A stretch of DNA of 64,000 nucleotides from Escarpia spicata (Eukaryota > Annelida > Polychaeta > Sabellida > Siboglinidae), in the NCBI GenBank assembly GCA_963995525.1, contig OZ023213.1, positions 17,783,270 to 17,847,269 on the forward strand, written 5' to 3'. Shown here in pieces: positions 58,798-64,000 of the stretch. Made by a program: the position numbers and the translations under genes. How positions within the stretch are numbered: position 1 is the stretch's first letter; each line of letters begins with the position of its first letter. Under the pieces are notes generated by a model that saw nothing but the letters and a program-made list of their open reading frames with translations, did no database searches and was not told where the DNA came from.

Positions 58798-58975
58798 GGC
58801 TGTGTCGGCCGAAGAGCTTTGAACAGACGGAGCAGCGAACAATAACAACCACAGCGGCACGGAGACGGCGACGAATGACGTGACCAGATACTTATCAAGC
58901 GGCGTTTACGTTAGTTAACCGCGCCCCAATTCATCAATCGCGGGAGGTTTTTGTGTTGCGCGGTTTCAGTAAATG
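58798..58975 (-). promoter_or_regulatory. Putative promoter/5'UTR of the PON-like gene
   Basis: The GC-rich flank directly upstream of the ATG includes ggtcacgtcattcg (CRE-like TCACGTCA) and gataagtatc (GATA-like). The start of transcription cannot be placed by eye. Confidence 0.3.
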
Positions 58976-58979
58976 TAGA

Positions 58980-60385
58980 TGTTTATTAGGTGCAAAGACG
59001 TGGGATGGGCCGCGGTGACAGGAGCTGATACTAGAGCTGCATGCGTGTTTTGTGTTTGGTGGGGAGCCAACGTAATAATTATAATATTACCAATGATAAG
59101 GTATCGTCACTTGCGCGTAAAGTCCTCCGAAACCAAGCGTAGAGGCGTATCAAAACAAAAGGGTTTGTAAATCTCAAAATCGATAAGCATGATTCAAGTT
59201 GTCAACAGATGGATGAATACGCTCAGCTGATTCAAGAAGCAAGCAAAATCTTAAACGTCCTGGTGTCTACATGCTAGATATGATAACAATCAACTAATAA
59301 TTTGCCTAATCAGTTGTACCAAAGGCAACAGGTAGATCAAGTAACGTAAGGGCAACAACTTTACCTTTGTCCTTATTTAGAGTTGCTTGCATGTTTTGCA
59401 ATTGCACATTGTATGTGAGACTATCATGTTTCATGAATTCAATATGGTTGCCATTAAAGCAAGATGGCTGTCCACAAAATTACAACCATGGTTTGTGGAT
59501 TAATTTACATAACACCATCCGAAAAATACATTTGCTATATTCTATATGAGATTTACACGAAATGACACAGAGGCATAGACTAAGCAGGATTGCATGTATT
59601 GTAAAGCGGGCGTATCATATTTCAATATCAATGTGATGAATAAATCGTAGCCACATATGCCAGATGGTTATTGACGTAGAAATAACGTGCTATACGATCT
59701 AATTTTAATCTAAAAGTATTTTTATAACTCAGTGGACCCCACATGGTGGTTCAAAGGACCCCATGGTTGAGACCTTTGAGCCATTTCACATGCGTCCATT
59801 AATTGTCATATATTTGTAAATTGGCGTATCCCAGCCTCACACATTTCACGACGACCCTTTCGGATTACATGTAAATGTACACGATAGTGCAATTATAATG
59901 CTAAAAACTGTATTAACGTTGGGTATATTATCGAACACATCAAAATGGCTCATATGTGCCAAACTTCCTTAAAACACCTCTAGATATATGTGTACTTGCA
60001 TATCAGGCAAATTTAGTGGAACACTAGCATTGTACAGTATTATTTATCAGGTGTTTGATTTATTTGCTATCTCAATCATGATGTAAGTTTAGTAAAATCA
60101 ACTGCCATATGTTTTGATAGCGTGGAAGAAATCGAAATTTTAATTGAATGTTTTAATATACATTATTTAACTCGTAAATGGTTTTAATACATGTAATATT
60201 TTAAACGAAGATGATGTCAAACATAATGATACGGATACACACATATTTTGTAATTGCCAATTTTAATATGCGAAAAAAATATTGTTTTATTGCAAATCCA
60301 TTAAATGCATCGCATCTATGTATGTGCAAATAACGTATGAGCCGGACAATGGCTTGTCACAGGTCCATAAGTTATATGCGTTTAC
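58980..60385. other. Stretch upstream of the PON-like gene
   Basis: AT-rich. No exon or repeat recognised. Confidence 0.35.
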
Positions 60386-60390
60386 GTTTT

Positions 60391-60470
60391 CAGATGAACG
60401 TATTCTCTACACGACAAGCCTCGCAACCACAACCACCAGCCAGGCCGCAGTAGACAGGTGCGAAATCTGA
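60391..60470 (+). pseudogene. Inverted, degenerate copy of PON-like exon 2
   Basis: Plus strand cagatgaacgtattctctac, then acgacaagcctcgcaaccac and caccagccaggccgcagtag, then acaggt. This matches the sense sequence of exon 2 (cagatgggcgttttctctac...) and its acceptor. It carries a 6-bp insertion and a stop, and the donor is lost. No other PON-like exon was seen on this strand nearby. Confidence 0.7.
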
Positions 60471-60589
60471 TTCTCGGGGCCCTTAAGTAATTACATACCG
60501 TAGGTTACGGTTATCGGTCCAGTCAGTGTATCGTTCACCTTCAAAACAAATTGTTTAAAAAATTACTTATTGTAATGTTCAATGTTAAT

Positions 60590-61440
60590 CAGCTGTCGCA
60601 ATACATGTGGCAATCTTATCCCACCACTTCATATAGGAGTTATACATTTTCACTACACTTTTCCATGTCAATTGGTCGCTCGTAGTCCCTTTGTTGTATG
60701 GGTGTTACATTCGCACTGCATGTACCACTTTCATCCTACCATTTTCAGATTGTAGTTGGCGTATAGGTACTCATAATGTTTTTATGGAAATTACTAACTA
60801 GCTCATTGTCTCTTTGCTATATTGCTGTACTCGCATCATCCCGCCGCATCAGATATGAGTTGCCGTATAGCTGCAACATAAGGTTGGTTTCATGCCAATT
60901 AGTTGCTCGTAATATTCGTTTCTAGTATTGGGTTTTATTTAGTTATCGTTACAAAGTTGTTCAACAGCATTAATGTGTTGCAGTTTTGAACGTTAATGTA
61001 GCTTAGTTTATATTAAGCCATTTTGTTGAGTGTGTGGCAGATGAAAGCGAAACATTTGATAAACAACATAACTGGACTTTCTGGATTGCCGTATTTGGTA
61101 GTTGGCATGTAGTTACTAATAATGTTTTTATATAAATTTATAGCTCATTGTTCTTTTGCTATATTGTTGTATTCGCATCATCCCGTTGCATCAGATATGA
61201 GTTGCCGTGTAGTTACAACATAGGTTGATTTCATGCCCATTATTTGCTCATACTATCCCTTTCTGGTATTGGGTTTTATTTACTTCTCGTTAGAAAGATG
61301 TTCAAGAGTATGAATGTGTTGCAGTTTTGAACGTTAGTTTCTCTTAATTTATTGCAAGTCATTTTGTTCGGTTTGAGGCTGATAAAAACGAAACATTTGG
61401 TGACAAAATATCCGGAATGATGAGTGAAAATAAAGACAAT
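60590..61440. repeat. Tandem repeat of about 327 bp, roughly 2.6 copies
   Basis: The 60,755-61,080 copy and the 61,085-61,440 copy share tcgcatcatcccg.cgcatca, gatatgagttgccgt and attgggttttatttagt, then gtgttgcagttttgaacgtt. A more diverged partial copy precedes them at 60,600-60,720. No coding content. Confidence 0.7.
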
Positions 61441-61962
61441 AAATATCCTGTGGATTTGTTTTATTTTGAGGAGACCCGAGACAAAACATTGTACTATAAT
61501 GTTGAAAAAGCCACTTGGTTTTTCGTTGACATCACGTAAAGTGTAACATAGCTTTACCTCCGTGCGTGATCAATATCCACGATAAATAATCAAAGTTAAT
61601 CGCCATTCGTGTATATAATTTATAATATAATGTTATTGTAATTTAATACTGAACACCACAAAGTTACAAACCGAACATGTACCCTAATGTTTAAAGGGAA
61701 ACATATGGGAACTGTTGGGATTAAGCACCTAAAAGAGTTAATGCAAACTAACTATTTCCAACTATAATCATATTTTTAACGTTAGTGGTTTACTAGTAAA
61801 ACATATTTGAACACATCCTCTATCGACTTTCATGAATCGCGCCATTGTTGAACAGAAACTGATGTAAGCAATGTTGCATACTCTTCTGGATTTTGTGTGT
61901 ACTAGTGTTTCCAAAAAACGTCAGGTGGCGCTGTGCGATGTTACCCACTGAGTTTAGACAAG

Positions 61963-63638
61963 ATGGCGTGTCGTTGCGGTTCTGATTCTTCGTTTGATGA
62001 AATGGATTCATAAGTATTTGAATGTCGGTTTCAACCGCAAAGACAAGGGCCAGTATTGCAAGATAGACCAGAGCGTTCTGGTGACCGTAAGCATGATAAA
62101 GAAGACGCGCGGGAAGTAGAAATGCAGAGGCGACTAACAAACCGAGACGTAACTGACCGTCGACTGGTTTCGCTGTGGAAAGTGCGAAGTTGATTTTTTG
62201 GTTCAGAAAGGAGTGTCTGCTGTCAGAAAACGGCTGCGACTCGTCAGCACGCAGAGTATGTCGGTGAAGGTAATTATTTATGTGTCTAGTATAAATAACT
62301 GCTCATTATGAGGTCCGGGCTGGGTAATAATTTAAATAAACGTATGAACTGAGTGAGTCGATCGCTCGGTGGCACCTCGATTCGACGACAGTCCTCAGTT
62401 CTCAGGCCAGTGCCGTGGGCTCGGTGTCCGAGTGTCCAGTTTTACATTTTATTGGAATATTACCTATGGCTATACCTTCGCCCTTTTAAAAACTGTTCCA
62501 GGAACCGAATTCAAAATTGTCCACGGCTATGATAGAAAACAAACAGGTTAACTGTTGTGTCGCCATTATTATATTTACAGTAACGACTATATATGTGTAT
62601 CATCGTATGAGAAAAATGTGTGGCATTATTAATTGTTCTTTTAATAGGCTTGAATTTAATTTTATAGAGAGGGGGCATAATTCTTGTATATATACAGAAA
62701 TATAATCCTCATCCATGCTTCTTGTGACATTGGCTTCATTCAGAATGGAACAGTGGAACTTCACTTTTAAGGTCACCCTTGGGACTGGATAAAAGTTTTC
62801 TTACCAGCGATAGTACTGATATCCTATACTATACCGAGGCTATATTACCAAGGTGACCATATAGCGAGGTTCCACTGTAGTAATAACAATCCCTGTTTGT
62901 TTATCATTCATGTAATACTTTCATTTAAACGCTTGGTTCATTGTTGCAGGTGGACTACGATACGTTACGAATGGCCAAGGAAATATACTAGTTGCTATGA
63001 ATCACATTCGGTTAGATAACTGGCAACTAGACCCGCCAACGAACAAGTAAGTATATATTCATGTGTTATAACATCAGTGAAATGTGTTGTTAAATATTTA
63101 TTGACATATATCAACAATGAAGATAATACTACAGTAACCAGAACATCAAGCAGAGCAAAAGCAATTTTAAAATGTATAAACATCTAATATGTATGAAGTT
63201 TCATAAACTGTATATACTAGGCATAGTTAGTACAAATCTGCCAAAAAAATTGTATGTTTAATAGTAAACAACATAGGCTCATTCTAGAACATTTTGAGTA
63301 GTAAGCCTATGCGAGAATTGACGAAAGGTTCAAATGATTTCATACAAACACTGCTTGTTGATATATACCAATTTGACAAGGAAATGATCTACCTAAAACC
63401 CATTTCCATACATCACCTGCAGACAACGTTAGTAAATTTATTTGAGCCTTATTTTATTTCAGATCTCTCAGGTGGGCTGCGTATAGACAGTTCATCTGGT
63501 GGATCCATGGCAGGCTGGGCTGAAAGGTACGGAGACTTATACCAGTGTGTGCCAACCATCAAATACGATCACACTTCCCTGCACTCGATGGGAAACAACA
63601 TGAGGGATTCCACTTGGCATTGGAGGACTGAACTAGAC
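61963..63638 (+). pseudogene. P2X7-C-terminal-domain-like gene relic, three exons
   Basis: Plus strand. Exon a (61,963-62,269) starts MACRCGSDSSFDEMDS, has an in-frame TAA, an acidic/basic stretch ending EVEMQRRLTNRD, then in shifted frames DWFRCGKCEVDFLVQK and VCCQKTAATRQHAEYVGE with donor GAAG|GTAATT. Exon b (62,950-63,046; TTGCAG| and |GTAAGT) gives GLRYVTNGQGNILVAM, then NHIRLDNWQLDPPTN. Exon c (63,463 on; TTTCAG|) gives SLRWAAYRQFIWWIHGRLG, TGA, KVRRLIPVCANHQIRSHFP, and a stop. The C.C...CC cluster and the AYRQF.WW..G.LG..VR..IP.CA...IR..FP block are those of the cytosolic zinc-binding P2X7 C-domain found in many invertebrate proteins. Phases agree between exons, but two shifts and two stops mark a dead copy. 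Confidence 0.55.
62747..62880. mobile_element. MITE, about 130 bp, Tc1/pogo-like ends
   Basis: acagtggaacttcac at the left and gcgaggttccactgta at the right form inverted ends of about 15 bp. Sub-terminal aaggtcaccc / aaggtgacca are also inverted. The right end carries TA. No coding sequence. Confidence 0.65.
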
Positions 63639-63736
63639 TAAACTAGAGGATGCATTTGTCACATTATACAAAAATATGGTTTTAGGTGGAAATGTAAACA
63701 AAACAGCCAGTCTCTTGAAACGTCCTTGTCACTTGT

Positions 63737-63789
63737 CAGTCGATTTGTAAATAAATAGTTGGATTGACTATTTATTTACAAATTGACTG
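63737..63789. repeat. Near-perfect hairpin: 23-bp arms, 7-nt loop
   Basis: Arm 1 is cagtcgatttgtaaataaat plus agt; arm 2 is its reverse complement with one mismatch. The loop is tggattg. Confidence 0.9.
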
Positions 63790-64000
63790 CCTCTTGATGC
63801 CAGCCAGCAGATCACGTTTCATTGACTTGGGCACATCTACCCCAAGGACTGCAATTCCAATTGGGGCAGTGATTCCTGGCTGTTTCAGATTTCTCACAAA
63901 TACATCATTCACTCTTTTCATCAGCATGGGCATTTGCGTTTAGAGGTAAATCTGCTGCTGTGTTTTGTTTTTCGCAGCACCCACTTCTTCTGCCTCCTTG
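63790..64000 (-). CDS. Unrecognised minus-strand open frame at the window edge
   Basis: The minus strand reads KEAEEVGAAKNKTQQQIYL, a stop, then MPMLMKRVNDVFVRNLKQPG, ITAPIGIAVLGVDVPKSMKR and DLLAGIKRQSICK, a stop. The composition looks protein-like but I do not recognise a family. The hairpin at 63,737-63,789 overlaps its end. It may be the 3' end of a gene or element lying to the right. Confidence 0.25.

Noticed and set aside
60490..60540. Minus-strand mini exon (VNDTLTGPITVTY with a GTATGT donor)
   Set aside because: Only about 45 nt, with a weak acceptor and no neighbouring exons to join, so it is too short to support.
61820..62140. Minus-strand hydrophobic protein with two apparent membrane segments
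   Set aside because: It lies antisense to the P2X7-C-domain-like exon, whose motifs and splice phases on the plus strand are more convincing.

Overview
This is invertebrate nuclear DNA. It is AT-rich and full of transposons, with short exons separated by long GT/AG introns. The gene families (F5/8C-EGF-FN3 receptor-like protein, paraoxonase), the LINE, gypsy and tRNA-SINE load and the P2X7-C-domain relic fit a marine lophotrochozoan, most likely a mollusc. That assignment is inference, because no species marker is visible.

Three genes can be reconstructed from the sequence, all on the minus strand. (1) 21,544 to about 1,423: a secreted or receptor-type protein. Its exons give a signal peptide, an EGF-like Cys-rich exon, an F5/8C fucolectin-type domain split over two exons, two EGF exons and an FN3 domain; it probably runs off the left edge. 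Every junction from the signal peptide to FN3 is phase 1 and joins in frame. (2) 43,979 to 29,174: a WD40-repeat protein of five or six exons. Two exons need a 1-nt shift to keep the WD40 frame, so it is a decaying gene or the assembly has errors. (3) 58,797 to 45,555: a complete nine-exon paraoxonase-like gene of 349 codons. It keeps the fold-defining cysteines but has lost the catalytic histidines and almost all catalytic-calcium ligands.

Between and inside these genes, from left to right, are: a transposase-like relic (0.26-0.46 kb); a LINE endonuclease fragment (3.75-5.3 kb); a gutted gypsy element with gag and LTR pieces (6.3-8.3 kb); a MITE filled with a GAT microsatellite (9.6-10.2 kb); a 57-bp minisatellite (11.3-12.0 kb); a LINE RT fragment (16.15-17.5 kb); a LINE 3-prime-end tail (17.7 kb); SINEs (21.1, 25.2, 57.9 kb); degenerate LINEs (23.9-28.9 kb); and, at 33,949-43,801, a 9.85-kb foldback-like element. 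That element has long inverted arms made of about 300-bp monomers and carries a nested deleted gypsy element and a nested CR1-type LINE. It fills almost the whole of one WD40-gene intron. At the right edge is a plus-strand P2X7-C-domain-like relic (61.96-63.64 kb).

A recurring theme is partial gene pieces copied in inverted orientation. The EGF exon of gene 1 has a plus-strand copy at 2.4-2.8 kb. The promoter and 5-prime region of gene 1 has a plus-strand copy at 13.8-14.0 kb. Exon 2 of the paraoxonase has a plus-strand copy at 60.4 kb. All exon calls come from reading splice sites, phase and protein similarity by eye; no transcript or database evidence was available.
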